Positions 17,877-26,058 are shown, numbered from the stretch's first letter. The stretch is 45,381 nt of DNA from Actinomycetaceae bacterium (GCA_030524055.1 JAUNHH010000011.1:36451-81831), one strand, 5' to 3'. Notes: generated from the letters alone by a model not told the origin. Numbers and translations are program-made.

Positions 17877-18221
17877 ATGGGCACTATTGGTGAGCTCCTC
17901 GGCTATTCCTTTAACGAGCCGGAGGATTCCTCTTCTGAGGACTCCTCCGGTCAGTTGTCACCCAACAACAGTGCCCCACAGGAAACCGCTGAAGAGCGCG
18001 CCATGGCTGTAGTGCTAGAACACACAGATCTTGACCCAGCCGCAGCCCGTCACGATCTGACCCTAGCGGGGGATCTGGATCTTGATCGTATTGGCCTATG
18101 GACAATGGTCACCGCTATTGAACATAGCCTTGGCGTCACATTCCCTGATAGTGACGTCAATTCGTGGACGACTTTAGGTGACCTGCTGGCTTCGGTTGCT
18201 TCACAAGACACAAAAGAATAA
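17877..18221 (+). CDS. Acyl-carrier-protein-like protein lacking the phosphopantetheine serine
   Basis: A 114-residue acidic protein. The C-terminal 75 residues align with acyl carrier proteins: AMAVVLEHTDLDPAAARHDL, then LDLDRIGLWTMVTAIEHSLG, then VTFPDSDVNSWTTLGDLL. In true ACPs the helix-2 start reads D-S-L, with Ser carrying 4'-phosphopantetheine; here it reads D-R-I, so no prosthetic group can be attached at the usual site. The N-terminal 40 residues are Ser/Glu-rich and probably disordered. It is co-transcribed with the DUF3145 gene and followed by a strong terminator. A structural or regulatory ACP mimic is one possibility; loss of function is another. Confidence 0.7.
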   Translation: MGTIGELLGYSFNEPEDSSSEDSSGQLSPNNSAPQETAEERAMAVVLEHTDLDPAAARHDLTLAGDLDLDRIGLWTMVTAIEHSLGVTFPDSDVNSWTTLGDLLASVASQDTKE

Positions 18222-18282
18222 GTGCAGCATATATATATAGGGACGTCTATTTTCTCGCTATAGGTGTCTATGTATTTCATCG

Positions 18283-18316
18283 AGCGGACAAGCAAATCAG
18301 CCCTTGTCCGCTTTTT
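18283..18316 (+). terminator. Rho-independent terminator before lysE
   Basis: A perfect 10-bp stem AGCGGACAAG/CTTGTCCGCT followed by TTTTTC, the best canonical terminator in the window. It ends the DUF3145/ACP-like unit. Its U tract almost touches the -10 element of lysE, so it could instead attenuate a longer transcript. Confidence 0.85.
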
Positions 18317-18317
18317 C

Positions 18318-18323
18318 TATTAT
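18318..18323 (+). promoter_or_regulatory. -10 element TATTAT of leaderless lysE
   Basis: TATTAT lies exactly 6 nt before ATG 18330. No Shine-Dalgarno sequence is present because the space is filled by the terminator. Confidence 0.5.
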
Positions 18324-18329
18324 CGCTAC

Positions 18330-18923
18330 ATGCACTTATTTGCCACTGGATTTTTCACGGGTTTAGGTTTGATTGTCGCCATTGGCGCTCAAAATGCGTG
18401 GATTATGCGCCAGGGTATTCGGAGGGAATATGTTGGTATTGTCGTTTCCCTCTGTATTGTCTCCGATATTGCCCTTATCGCGGTAGGAACATTAAGTGTG
18501 GGTGCGCTAGGGCAGGGCGCCCCCTGGATTTTAGAGATCCTCAAATGGGGTGGGGTTGCCTATCTTCTCTGGTTTGCCTTTTCGTCATTCCGATCGGCAA
18601 TGAAGGGCAATGCGGGACTGAAAAGCCAAGAAGCACCATCAGCACGTTCGGTTGTGGCCACAACACTGGCACTGACTTTTCTCAACCCTCATGTCTACCT
18701 CGACACTGTCATCATGCTTGGGACACTCGCCAACTCCTTTGGTCCACAACGGTGGTTGGTCTCAGGTGGGGCAATGGTTGGTTCGGCTCTGTGGTTTACG
18801 CTCTTAGGCTTTGCTGCCCGTGCTTTGTCTGGCCCACTGAATCGTCCATCCACGTGGAAGTGGCTGGATATATGTGTGGGCGTGATTATGCTTTTTGTTG
18901 CGTGGATGCTGGCCACAAGCTGA
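18330..18923 (+). CDS. LysE/ArgO family amino-acid exporter
   Basis: A 197-residue inner-membrane exporter with about six membrane segments. The start FATGFFTGLGLIVAIGAQNA carries the family's GAQNA motif, followed by the hydrophilic loop around SARS and LTFLNPHVYLDTVIMLG, both typical. LysE/ArgO proteins export lysine or arginine when their cytoplasmic level rises. ATG 18330 is chosen because a terminator occupies the bases just before it and TATTAT lies 6 nt upstream; the longer frame from 18264 would translate the terminator stem. No LysG-type regulator lies next to it. Confidence 0.9.
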   Translation: MHLFATGFFTGLGLIVAIGAQNAWIMRQGIRREYVGIVVSLCIVSDIALIAVGTLSVGALGQGAPWILEILKWGGVAYLLWFAFSSFRSAMKGNAGLKSQEAPSARSVVATTLALTFLNPHVYLDTVIMLGTLANSFGPQRWLVSGGAMVGSALWFTLLGFAARALSGPLNRPSTWKWLDICVGVIMLFVAWMLATS

Positions 18924-18940
18924 TTCGCAGGTTTTTGCCA

Positions 18941-18963
18941 ACGAGGGCGGGCCCCGCCCTCGT
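18941..18963. terminator. Inverted pair of 12-mers between lysE and the surface-protein gene
   Basis: ACGAGGGCGGG and the exact reverse-strand 12-mer CCCCGCCCTCGT abut to make an 11-bp inverted repeat with a 1-nt centre. It lies between two convergent genes and probably serves both directions. The opposite-strand hairpin just beyond it supports termination there. Confidence 0.65.
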
Positions 18964-18967
18964 GAAT

Positions 18968-19018
18968 GGAATAAAGAAAACAGTGAGGCCCGAACGCCCT
19001 TGTCCGGAACTCACCGCG
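18968..19018 (-). terminator. Reverse-strand terminator of the surface-protein gene
   Basis: Read on the reverse strand, GGTGAG pairs with CTCACT around an imperfect upper stem (TTCCGGAC with GTTCGGGC), and the stem is followed by GTTTTCTTT. It lies about 40 nt beyond the stop at 19058. Confidence 0.65.
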
Positions 19019-19057
19019 TTTTCTTGGTCATGACCTGCCTGGTGGAGATAAGACGGA

Positions 19058-20290
19058 TTAACGGCGATGAGTGCGGCGAGATAAGACCGCAGTGCCCACA
19101 CCACCCAAGAAAATCACCGCTAAACCCAGCATGGGTAGGCCCGAAGCGCCAGTAGTCGCCAAATCTTCCTGATTTGAGGAGGTTGCTTCTTCACTCCTGG
19201 CTAGGCTGGTCGCTGGGCGGATCACCTCACCAGACAATTGGTCCTCGTCCGTAATCTGTGCTTCGTCGTCACTGACAGCAGGAACTTCGCCCTCAGATTG
19301 CGATATTTCATCAGTATGTCCGGACTGTGCGGAGGCCACAGCGCCGCTTTGTGGCCCTGACTGTGGGGCAGAAGGGGACTGCCGAACCGCAGAAGACTGC
19401 GCCGCATCTGCGGCTACTGACTGTGCCTGATCGGCTCCTGATTGCGGGGCTGTGGGAGTGCTCATCGTGAGATCAGCGCTCGCTGTACGACCGGATTTCT
19501 CACCTGTTGCTGTCACTGTGACAGTGGGGCCCACCTGAGTCGAAGGAATGGTTAATTCCGCTGAGACAGCGCCCTCGTCATTGGCAATACCTGTGACTGG
19601 AGCAAATCCGGGGGCAGTAAAAGTCACCACTTCATTGGCAGTAAAACCTGTGCCCTGAGCAGTGACAACCTGCCCTGGTGTTGCTGACTGAGTAGATAGT
19701 TCTAGGGCAGCGGCACGTTCAGGTTGAGCATAAACCTCAATTGTTCCCTCGGAGGAATAGAAAACCTTCCCCCCAGCCTGGCAGGATGCGGCTGGTATGG
19801 AATATGTTCCTGGTGCCAAACCAGTAATGGTCACTATCAGATTGCCTGTAGTTGGATCGATACTGGGGGTGGCTGCAGCAAAACTTCCTGTGCCTGCATT
19901 GCCTGAACGCACAGCTGTTGAGCCATCATCGCGAATATCAATCGTGGCGTTAAAGGTGCTGGATGCCGAGGGTGCGCTGTTTCCAGATTGCGCAGAAGTG
20001 GAGCTGGGAGCATTGGCCACAATGCTGAGGTCCAGCGACATTTCCGAGGTGGAATGAGGAATCGGCGTACTCGAAGTTCCCCCAGGGGTGCACCCAGCAA
20101 TAGCAAATGTAATGGAGGTGCCCTCAGGGACTTTCCAATAGGGCTTTTGCTCGCCAGACTGACCCGATGTCGATTCATCATCAACAGTGATGGTGATATG
20201 GGAGTCGGCTGCCACAGCAGCACCTGAGATGGGTAACGCAATTGCCGCCCCCATACCAAGTGCTGCTAGGGCAGCAACGATCTTCCTCAT
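19058..20290 (-). CDS. Sortase-anchored surface protein (LAxTG)
   Basis: A 410-residue secreted protein. A Sec signal peptide (MRKIVAALAALGMGAAIALP, then AVAADS) precedes the mature chain. A pair of beta-rich domains includes a TIG/IPT-like segment (ATPGQVVTAQGTGFTANE to TVTVTATG). A Ser/Gln-rich linker repeats QSG (APQSGADQ, SAPQSGPQSGAV, SAQSGHTD). The C-terminus has a sorting signal: LATTG at 377-381, a hydrophobic helix and SRRTHRR. LAxTG fits class E sortases of high-GC Gram-positives, so the protein should be linked to the wall. AGGAGG precedes the ATG. It is probably an adhesin or wall-architecture protein; the ligand is unknown. Confidence 0.85.
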   Translation of the reverse strand: MRKIVAALAALGMGAAIALPISGAAVAADSHITITVDDESTSGQSGEQKPYWKVPEGTSITFAIAGCTPGGTSSTPIPHSTSEMSLDLSIVANAPSSTSAQSGNSAPSASSTFNATIDIRDDGSTAVRSGNAGTGSFAAATPSIDPTTGNLIVTITGLAPGTYSIPAASCQAGGKVFYSSEGTIEVYAQPERAAALELSTQSATPGQVVTAQGTGFTANEVVTFTAPGFAPVTGIANDEGAVSAELTIPSTQVGPTVTVTATGEKSGRTASADLTMSTPTAPQSGADQAQSVAADAAQSSAVRQSPSAPQSGPQSGAVASAQSGHTDEISQSEGEVPAVSDDEAQITDEDQLSGEVIRPATSLARSEEATSSNQEDLATTGASGLPMLGLAVIFLGGVGTAVLSRRTHRR

Positions 20291-20438
20291 TCGAAGCTTC
20301 CTCCTGTGTACATGGGGAGTGGTGGGCCTACAGTCACTGAGCTCAGGGATTGCGTCACCACCGACCCCAGAAATAATACAAGACCAGGCGGCTTTCCGAA
20401 ACCACCTTGAGGAGGAATCACAACGCGTTTTCGGGCGC

Positions 20439-20444
20439 TAGTAT
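20439..20444 (+). promoter_or_regulatory. Candidate -10 TAGTAT for tdk
   Basis: TAGTAT is followed 28 nt later by the thymidine kinase GTG, with GAAAGGA between, so this gene would have a short leader. Confidence 0.35.
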
Positions 20445-20472
20445 CGACGTGCTCACCTGAAAGGAACCGCAC

Positions 20473-21108
20473 GTGGCGAAATTGTATTTCCGTTATGGGG
20501 CCATGAATTCCGGTAAATCCACGGCTCTACTTCAAGCGGCATTTAATTATGAGGAACGCGGCCAACGGGTTTTACTGGCAAAACCGCTTATTGACACGAA
20601 AGGTTCCGACCAGATTGTGTCTCGTTTAGGCGTGAGCCGTCAGGTAGATCTATTAGTCCCACCTGAGCAGGATCTTTTTGCGGTGATGAAAGAAAAGGCG
20701 TCGGGGCATGATGCCGAAGCGTTATTACCTGATCTTCCTGAGGCCGCTATTTCCTGTCTTCTCGTTGACGAGGCGCAGTTTCTGACCCCCGCCCAAATTG
20801 ATGATCTTCTGCACGTAGCTATTGAGTTGGATATTCCGGTCCTGGCCTACGGGATTCGCACAGACTTCCGTACTGTGTCTTTTCCCGGCGCCCAGCGTCT
20901 CCTTGAAGTCGCTCATTCTTTAGAGGAACTGAAAACGATTTGCCGCTGCGGACGTAAAGCAATGTTTAATGGGCGTCTGGTTGGCGGAAAATTCGTTTTT
21001 GATGGCGATCAGGTGGCTATTGATGGGGTAGAAGTCGGTTATGAGTCCTTATGCCCTGCGTGCTACCTGCGCGCTGGAGGGACATTGCCCTACCGCGCTC
21101 AGCGCTAG
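20473..21108 (+). CDS. tdk: Thymidine kinase
   Basis: A 211-residue type II thymidine kinase, which phosphorylates thymidine for salvage. The P-loop GAMNSGKST lies at 9-17, the Walker B-like LLVDEAQFL near 97-104, and the C-terminal zinc ribbon uses CRCG and CPAC. The substrate loop around GGKFVFDGDQV is recognisable. GTG 20473 follows AAAGGA. The gene stands alone, divergent from the surface-protein gene and ended by a large 12-mer hairpin shared with convergent aceE. Confidence 0.96.
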   Translation: MAKLYFRYGAMNSGKSTALLQAAFNYEERGQRVLLAKPLIDTKGSDQIVSRLGVSRQVDLLVPPEQDLFAVMKEKASGHDAEALLPDLPEAAISCLLVDEAQFLTPAQIDDLLHVAIELDIPVLAYGIRTDFRTVSFPGAQRLLEVAHSLEELKTICRCGRKAMFNGRLVGGKFVFDGDQVAIDGVEVGYESLCPACYLRAGGTLPYRAQR

Positions 21109-21143
21109 AAAGTAGCCTTCCACAGGTCTTTCCCTGACGTAAT

Positions 21144-21193
21144 ACGAGGGCGGGGCCCGCACCTGATGATCTGGGTGCGAACCCCGCCCTCGT
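21144..21193. terminator. Inverted pair of exact 12-mers between tdk and aceE
   Basis: ACGAGGGCGGGG (21144-21155) and its exact complement (21182-21193) form the base of a long stem extended by CCCGCACC/GGGTGCG. It lies between the convergent tdk and aceE genes, an arrangement well suited to bidirectional termination. Confidence 0.75.
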
Positions 21194-21214
21194 ATATTGG
21201 ACGGAACTTAACGA

Positions 21215-23953
21215 TCAGTCCTCGACTTCGCCTTCAGCGGGAATCGCGCAGTTGAAGAGGTCATAACGGTCAATGGCCTGCTGAATAACAGAGCGATCGA
21301 CAACGCCATCCTCAGCCAGTGCCGCAAGAGTACGGGTCACAATGGATTCTGGATCGACGTGGAAGTAACGGCGGGCTGCGCGACGGGTATCAGAGACACC
21401 AAAACCGTCAGCACCCAAAACGTGGTACTTCCCTGGAACCCACTTGCGGATCAGGTCAGGAACCATCTTGTCGTAGTCAGATGAGGCAATGAAGGGGCCT
21501 TCTGCTCCGCTGAGGCGTTGAGTCACAAAGGGAACGCGCTGTTCCTCATTCGGGTGGAGGAAATTGTGTTCCTCAACCTCAACAGCGTCACGGCGCAGCT
21601 CGGTCCACGAGGTTACGGACCACACGGCCGCGTCAATACCCCAATCGGCGGCCAGCATTTCCTTGGCACGAATTGCCCAGGGCACACCGACACCAGAGGC
21701 AAGGATCTGCACCTTATGGCCACTGCCAGAATGATCCGCCACCTTGTAAATGCCACGGAGAAGGCCTTCGCGGTCGAGGTTTGCGGGCTCGGCGGGCTGC
21801 GAAACGGGCTCGTTATAGACCGTCAGGTAGTACATGACATTCGGGTCGCGGCCATCTTCTGGCCCATACATCCGCTGCAGACCGTCGTAGACAATGTGGC
21901 GGATTTCGTAGGCATAGGCCGGGTCATAGGCAACAAAACCGTGGTTGGTAGCCGCCATAATCGGTGAATGCCCATCCAGGTGCTGCAGGCCTTCGCCAGT
22001 CAGCGTGGTACGGCCAGCGGTGGCACCAATGACGAAGCCGCGGGCAAGTTGGTCAGCAGCTGCCCAGAAAGAATCGCCAGTACGTTGGAACCCAAACATC
22101 GAGTAGAAGATGTAGAAGGGCACCATTGGCAGGTTATGGGTGGTGTAGGCCGTGCCCGCTGCCTGCAGGGCTGCGGCTGAACCGGCTTCAGTAATACCCG
22201 TATGCAGAACTTGGCCCTGCTGCGATTCCTTATAGGACAGCATGAGGTCAGCATCAACAGCGGTGTAGTTCTGTCCGTGAGTATTGAAGATCTTCGCGGT
22301 GGGGAAGATCGCATCAAGGCCGAAGGTACGGGCCTCATCGGGAATAATCGGCACAATGTAGGGGCCGACATTCTTATCTTTGAGGAGGTCCTTCATTAGG
22401 CGCACAAGGGCCATAGTGGTGGCCACTTCCAGCTGACCTGAGCCCTTAGATAGAGCCTCAAAGGGGCGTGCGGGCAGTTCTGGCAGCTTAGGATCGGCGC
22501 TATCGCGGCGCTCTGGCACCCACCCACCCAGCTTTTCGCGGCGCTCTTTCATATAGATCAGTGCCGGGTGGTCTGCTGGCGGCATGTAATACGGCGGCTT
22601 GTAAGGATCAGCTTCAAGCTGCTCGTCAGTAATCGGGATTTCCAGACGATCGCGCAAAGCCTTGGCATCATCCAAGGTCAATTTCTTCATCTGGTGGGTC
22701 GAGTTACGGCCAGCAAAATTCGAGCCCAGAATGTAGCCCTTAATGGTGTGGGCGAGGATCACAGTGGGCTGACCGGTATGGTCCATTGCGGCTTTGTAGG
22801 CGGCATAGACCTTACGGTAGTCGTGGCCACCGCGTCCCAGTGCCCAAATCTGCTCGTCACTCCAGTTTTCTACCAGTGCCTTGGTCCGTGGGTCGCGGCC
22901 AAAGAATTGCTCGCGGACATAACCGCCATCATTGGCTTTAAAGGTCTGGTAGTCACCGTCCAGGGTCTCATTCATCACATTGACCAGGGCGGAGTCTTTA
23001 TCAGCAGCCAGCAGCTGATCCCAGCCACGGCCCCAGATCACCTTAATGACATTCCAACCAGCGCCCTTAAAGAAGGCTTCCAGTTCCTGGATGATCTTGC
23101 CATTACCGCGCACAGGGCCATCAAGACGCTGGAGGTTACAGTTAATGACGAAGGTGAGGTTATCCAGTCCCTGTTGGGCAGCTAATTGCAGCATGCCGCG
23201 TGATTCGGGCTCATCCATTTCGCCATCGCCAATGAAGGCCCAAGTGTGCTGCTGGGAGGTGTCTTTCAAGCCGCGCATGTGCAGGTAACGGTCAAACCAG
23301 GCTTGGTAAATGGCGGCTGCGGGGCCTAGGCCCAGTGACACGGTGGGGAACTCCCAAAATTCGGGGAGTTGGCGTGGGTGCGGGTAAGAGGGGAGGCCAG
23401 CTGCAGTGGAGACCTGCTGACGGAAGCCATCCATTTCCTCTTCGCTGAGGCGGCCTTCAAGGAAGGCGCGGGCGTAGGGGCCGGGGGAGGCGTGGCCTTG
23501 GAAGAAGACGTGGTCTCCGCCGCCGGGATGGTCCTTGCCGCGGAAGAAGTGGTTGAGGCCGACTTCGTACAGGGTGGCAACTGAGGCGTAGGAGGAAATA
23601 TGTCCACCTACTTTGACGCCGGGACGTTGAGCGCGGGTGACCTGAACAGCTGCATTCCACCGGATCCAGCGACGGTACTGGCGTTCGATGGCTTCATCAC
23701 CCGGGAAGAATGGTTCATCTTCAACGGGAATGGTGTTCACATAGGGCGTTGTGTACTCCATGGGAAGTTGAACGCCAGCTCGACGTGCCCGGTCAAGCAT
23801 GTGTAACAGGATGTACCGGGCGCGGGGCCCACCTTTTTCGTCGATGAGACCGGAGAGGGATTCGATCCACTCAGCGGTTTCGGCGGGGTCGTTATCGGGA
23901 ACCTGGGTAATCAGTCCGTTGACGACAGGATGGCTCTCGCTCGTTGTGCTCAC
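21215..23953 (-). CDS. aceE: Pyruvate dehydrogenase E1 component (homodimeric)
   Basis: A 912-residue thiamine-diphosphate enzyme that decarboxylates pyruvate and passes the acetyl group to E2 lipoamide; the lipA and lipB genes further along serve this complex. Features seen: [52 protein letters not shown] (ThDP-binding GDG) with a later [14 protein letters not shown], and [20 protein letters not shown] in the pyrimidine-binding domain. The length and architecture are those of the single-chain E1. GTG 23953 is chosen because GAGGAAGAGG lies just upstream. It is divergent from DUF3052. Confidence 0.97.
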   Translation of the reverse strand: MSTTSESHPVVNGLITQVPDNDPAETAEWIESLSGLIDEKGGPRARYILLHMLDRARRAGVQLPMEYTTPYVNTIPVEDEPFFPGDEAIERQYRRWIRWNAAVQVTRAQRPGVKVGGHISSYASVATLYEVGLNHFFRGKDHPGGGDHVFFQGHASPGPYARAFLEGRLSEEEMDGFRQQVSTAAGLPSYPHPRQLPEFWEFPTVSLGLGPAAAIYQAWFDRYLHMRGLKDTSQQHTWAFIGDGEMDEPESRGMLQLAAQQGLDNLTFVINCNLQRLDGPVRGNGKIIQELEAFFKGAGWNVIKVIWGRGWDQLLAADKDSALVNVMNETLDGDYQTFKANDGGYVREQFFGRDPRTKALVENWSDEQIWALGRGGHDYRKVYAAYKAAMDHTGQPTVILAHTIKGYILGSNFAGRNSTHQMKKLTLDDAKALRDRLEIPITDEQLEADPYKPPYYMPPADHPALIYMKERREKLGGWVPERRDSADPKLPELPARPFEALSKGSGQLEVATTMALVRLMKDLLKDKNVGPYIVPIIPDEARTFGLDAIFPTAKIFNTHGQNYTAVDADLMLSYKESQQGQVLHTGITEAGSAAALQAAGTAYTTHNLPMVPFYIFYSMFGFQRTGDSFWAAADQLARGFVIGATAGRTTLTGEGLQHLDGHSPIMAATNHGFVAYDPAYAYEIRHIVYDGLQRMYGPEDGRDPNVMYYLTVYNEPVSQPAEPANLDREGLLRGIYKVADHSGSGHKVQILASGVGVPWAIRAKEMLAADWGIDAAVWSVTSWTELRRDAVEVEEHNFLHPNEEQRVPFVTQRLSGAEGPFIASSDYDKMVPDLIRKWVPGKYHVLGADGFGVSDTRRAARRYFHVDPESIVTRTLAALAEDGVVDRSVIQQAIDRYDLFNCAIPAEGEVED

Positions 23954-24002
23954 GAATTCCTCTTCCTCGTTGCGACTCGACGTGGGTGCACGTCTGCGTG
24001 CT

Positions 24003-24017
24003 GACAACAATATTGTC
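24003..24017. promoter_or_regulatory. Inverted repeat GACAA-N5-TTGTC upstream of aceE
   Basis: The imperfect palindrome contains CAATATTG and lies about 50 bp upstream of the aceE GTG, in the divergent aceE/DUF3052 region. It could be an operator for a pyruvate- or acetate-responsive regulator; this is inference from symmetry and position. Confidence 0.3.
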
Positions 24018-24130
24018 GCCGTTCAAACGCTCCTTGGCGACCCCCTAAGGGGGGTGCAGGCAATGAGAAACCACTCAAAATTCCTAGGCGTGACTTTGTG
24101 CACCCGGCACCACAAGCCCCAAAGGTGTCC

Positions 24131-24136
24131 TACGAT
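24131..24136 (+). promoter_or_regulatory. Candidate -10 TACGAT for the DUF3052 gene
   Basis: TACGAT would start transcription near 24143, giving a leader of about 53 nt before ATG 24196. Confidence 0.35.
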
Positions 24137-24195
24137 GGTGACGTGAAGTGCACTATGGAGAGAATCGCTTCCGTGCCGTGCCACCGGGGGTCGAT

Positions 24196-24594
24196 ATGGG
24201 AGTGAATCTGGGATTCAAGCCTGGTCAGGTGATTCAGGAGTTCTACGTCGATGATGATTGCGACGAGACTCTGCGGTCAGCTGTCGAAGAGGCAACAGGG
24301 ACAGCATTAGTTGATGTCGATCATGCTGATGTTGTTGACGGCACCATTGTCTGGTGGCGGGCAGAAGACGCCGAAGAGGATGATCTTGCTGACGTCCTCG
24401 TTGACGCTGTGTCCAATCTGGATGATGGTGGGCTGATTTGGGTGCTCATACCTAAACCCAAGCGGCCTGGAGCCGTGCCGGTATCCGATGTTGAGGAAGC
24501 TGCCCAAGTAGCAGGGCTGAGCTCCACCTCTGCAGCCTCAGTTGGCCAGGATTGGGCGGGGATTCGTCTCACGGCTCGTCCTCGTAGCCGCTGA
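24196..24594 (+). CDS. DUF3052 family protein
   Basis: A 132-residue acidic protein recognised as the actinobacterial DUF3052 family from MGVNLGFKPGQVIQEFYVDD, the acidic middle, DGGLIWVLIPKPKRPG and SDVEEAAQVAGLSSTSAASV near the end. Its function is unknown. In actinobacteria it is often found beside aceE, as here. ATG 24196 is chosen because ACCGGGGG lies 5 nt upstream and the family begins MGVNLGF; the frame extends to 24148. Confidence 0.88.
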   Translation: MGVNLGFKPGQVIQEFYVDDDCDETLRSAVEEATGTALVDVDHADVVDGTIVWWRAEDAEEDDLADVLVDAVSNLDDGGLIWVLIPKPKRPGAVPVSDVEEAAQVAGLSSTSAASVGQDWAGIRLTARPRSR

Positions 24595-24694
24595 GGGTGA
24601 CACCTACAGAAGGGGACTTGGCGCACTTATTGACATAGCTCATATGTGCGGCGTGCCATGTGTGCTTCGCTGGAATGGTGCGCCAGGTTCTCGC

Positions 24695-24700
24695 TATGCT
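24695..24700 (+). promoter_or_regulatory. Candidate -10 TATGCT for tRNA-Val
   Basis: TATGCT is 22 nt upstream of the mature tRNA 5' end. A consensus TTGACA is present further up at 24630-24635, but at the wrong spacing for this hexamer. Confidence 0.3.
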
Positions 24701-24722
24701 TGCGTGGTGCCGAAATGGCATG

Positions 24723-24796
24723 GGGCCTGTAGCTCAGTTGGTCAGAGCGCTGCGTTTACACCGCAGAGGTCGTCGGTTCGAGACCGGCCGGGCCCA
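24723..24796 (+). tRNA. tRNA-Val (anticodon UAC)
   Basis: A complete cloverleaf: acceptor GGGCCTG with CGGGCCC (one G-U pair), D-arm GCTC/GAGC, anticodon stem CTGCG/CGCAG with loop TTTACAC (anticodon TAC, reading GUA and related Val codons), T-arm GTCGG/CCGGC with loop TTCGAGA, and discriminator A. The 3' CCA is not encoded. A terminator follows within 60 nt, so it is a single-tRNA transcription unit. Confidence 0.97.
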
Positions 24797-24821
24797 CTTT
24801 CCTTGAGTTTTCATTCGTGGT

Positions 24822-24856
24822 GGCGCGTCCCATTGTGGTCGCGCCTTTTTCTTTTT
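24822..24856 (+). terminator. Rho-independent terminator of tRNA-Val
   Basis: GGCGCG pairs with CGCGCC around a 12-nt loop, followed by TTTTTCTTTTT. The dispersed 12-mer begins two bases later. Confidence 0.85.
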
Positions 24857-24857
24857 G

Positions 24858-24869
24858 ACGAGGGCGGGG
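24858..24869 (+). repeat. 12-mer ACGAGGGCGGGG, left flank of the tandem array
   Basis: Exact copy immediately before the tandem array. Together with the reverse copy at 25352-25363 it brackets the array as an inverted pair. Confidence 0.85.
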
Positions 24870-24898
24870 CGCCGGGTGCTTTAGGTCCCGGCCCGGAA

Positions 24899-25350
24899 AA
24901 CCTGATCTGCCGAGGTAGGCGTGGCCTGTTGGTGCCGCCCGGACAACAACCCGCCGCCAGGACGTGTTTTCACATGCCATTTGACGTTGTGGACGCGGTT
25001 TATCAATTCGGCCGGTAGCCCGTTGTTGGCCTGTAATTGGTGACCTGGGCAAATAGGTGGAGCCTCGGGGCCCAGGTGCCTATTCGCATCGGGCCAGGTG
25101 GACAACCCGCCGTCAGGACGTGTTTTCAGGCGGCAATTGTCGTTGTGGGCGCGCTTTGTCAGTTGGGGCTGCGCGGCGGAAATTTCTGACCTGGGCAAAT
25201 AGGTGGGGCCTTGGTGTCCGGGTGCCTATTCGCATCGGGCCAGGTGGACAACCCGCCGCCAGGACGTGTTTTCAGGCGGCAATTGTCGTTGTGGGCGTGG
25301 TTTATCAATTCGGTCTGCTGGCCTGCAATTGGTGACCTGCATAAATAGTC
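24899..25350 (+). repeat. Tandem array, three units of about 146 bp
   Basis: Units begin at AACCTG (24899), GACCTGGGCAAATAGG (25042) and GACCTGGGCAAATAGG (25188), with a partial unit at GACCTGCATAAATAG (25334); periods are 143, 146 and 146 bp. Most conserved is a block around ACAACCCGCCGCCAGGACG and TGTTTTCA (about 24944-24971, 25100-25127, 25246-25273), followed by GTTGTGG and TTTRTCARTT. Units 2 and 3 carry an inverted repeat, ACCTGG/CCAGGT with AATAGG/CCTATT. No ribosome-binding site or conserved frame supports translation. It could be a multi-copy small RNA, a protein-binding array or a decayed element; I cannot assign it. Confidence 0.85.
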
Positions 25351-25351
25351 A

Positions 25352-25363
25352 CCCCGCCCTCGT
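25352..25363 (-). repeat. 12-mer ACGAGGGCGGGG, right flank of the tandem array
   Basis: Exact reverse-strand copy closing the tandem array. The following 190 bp up to the cupin gene hold only a candidate -10 (TACACT, 25499-25504). Confidence 0.85.
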
Positions 25364-25554
25364 ACGGCAATATAAACCACCACCACGAACGCATTTTTGG
25401 TGCGCAAAGGCCATTCTGATGGAGCTTTGTGGGCGCGCCACCACAAGTGGCAAGGAGGGCGCTGCCAACTTTCGCGCCAATTCATCTGAGATCAGCGTTA
25501 CACTTTCAGTGTTGCCGTTGGCTTTCTCTATTTGCCACCACCCGAGGAGGAATG

Positions 25555-25983
25555 ATGAGCACGGTTCCTTTTGAGCAGGTTTTCCCAACCGGCGAGCCCA
25601 ATGATGCGCTCAGTCAGTACTTTTCTGGACGCAGTTTTATTGCACACCTTGTTGACGGCACAGTTCCAGTCATGAATGTGACTTTCGAGCCGGGCTGCCG
25701 TAATAACTGGCATATTCACCACGGCAGTAATGGCGCAGGCGATCAAATCCTTATCTGCACTGCTGGCAGTGGCTGGTATCAGGAAGAGGGTAGTGATGTG
25801 GTGAGTTTAGAGCCAGGATCTGTAATCCGTGCTCGTGCAGGGGTGAAACATTGGCATGGTGCTAAAGCAGATTCGTGGTTTTCTCACCTTGTGTTTATTA
25901 CTCCGGGGGAGGATCTTGGCCACGAATGGCTAGAACCTGTCAGCGACGAGGTATATAACGCGCTTCCGCTCAGCACCAACTAG
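25555..25983 (+). CDS. Cupin-domain protein
   Basis: A 142-residue single-domain cupin. Motif 1 is NNWHIHHGSNGAGDQILICT, giving two His ligands and the acidic position partly altered, followed by GSGWYQEEG; motif 2 is PGSVIRARAGVKHWHGA, with the last metal His. It resembles small cupins often linked with carboxymuconolactone-decarboxylase-like or lyase activities, but the substrate is unknown. GAGGAGG precedes two adjacent ATGs (25552 and 25555); the second has the better spacing. It is convergent with the PhzF gene. Confidence 0.85.
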   Translation: MSTVPFEQVFPTGEPNDALSQYFSGRSFIAHLVDGTVPVMNVTFEPGCRNNWHIHHGSNGAGDQILICTAGSGWYQEEGSDVVSLEPGSVIRARAGVKHWHGAKADSWFSHLVFITPGEDLGHEWLEPVSDEVYNALPLSTN

Positions 25984-26006
25984 CGCATATCGTTGCTTTT
26001 TTATCT

Positions 26007-26039
26007 ACGAGGGCGGGGCAGTGCAGATTAGCACTGTCC
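26007..26039. terminator. 12-mer-containing hairpin between cupin and PhzF genes
   Basis: An exact 12-mer (26007-26018) leads into a 9-bp stem (GGGCAGTGC with GCACTGTCC, one G-U pair). It lies between convergent genes. No U tract follows in either direction, so termination is inferred from position. Confidence 0.5.
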
Positions 26040-26058
26040 AGCCCAAAAAAAGCGCCAA

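Noticed and set aside
22568-23185. A 205-residue + strand frame inside aceE
   Set aside because: Lies fully within the well-supported aceE gene; antisense artefact of codon bias.
11005-25511. The 11-mer CACTTTCAGTG at 11005 and at 25501 as a shared operator
   Set aside because: Matches of this length are expected by chance between positions in a 45-kb window.
24881-25574. Overlapping frames on both strands across the tandem array
   Set aside because: They arise because the array repeats with a near-constant period; unit lengths 143 and 146 do not keep one frame, and no ribosome-binding site is present.
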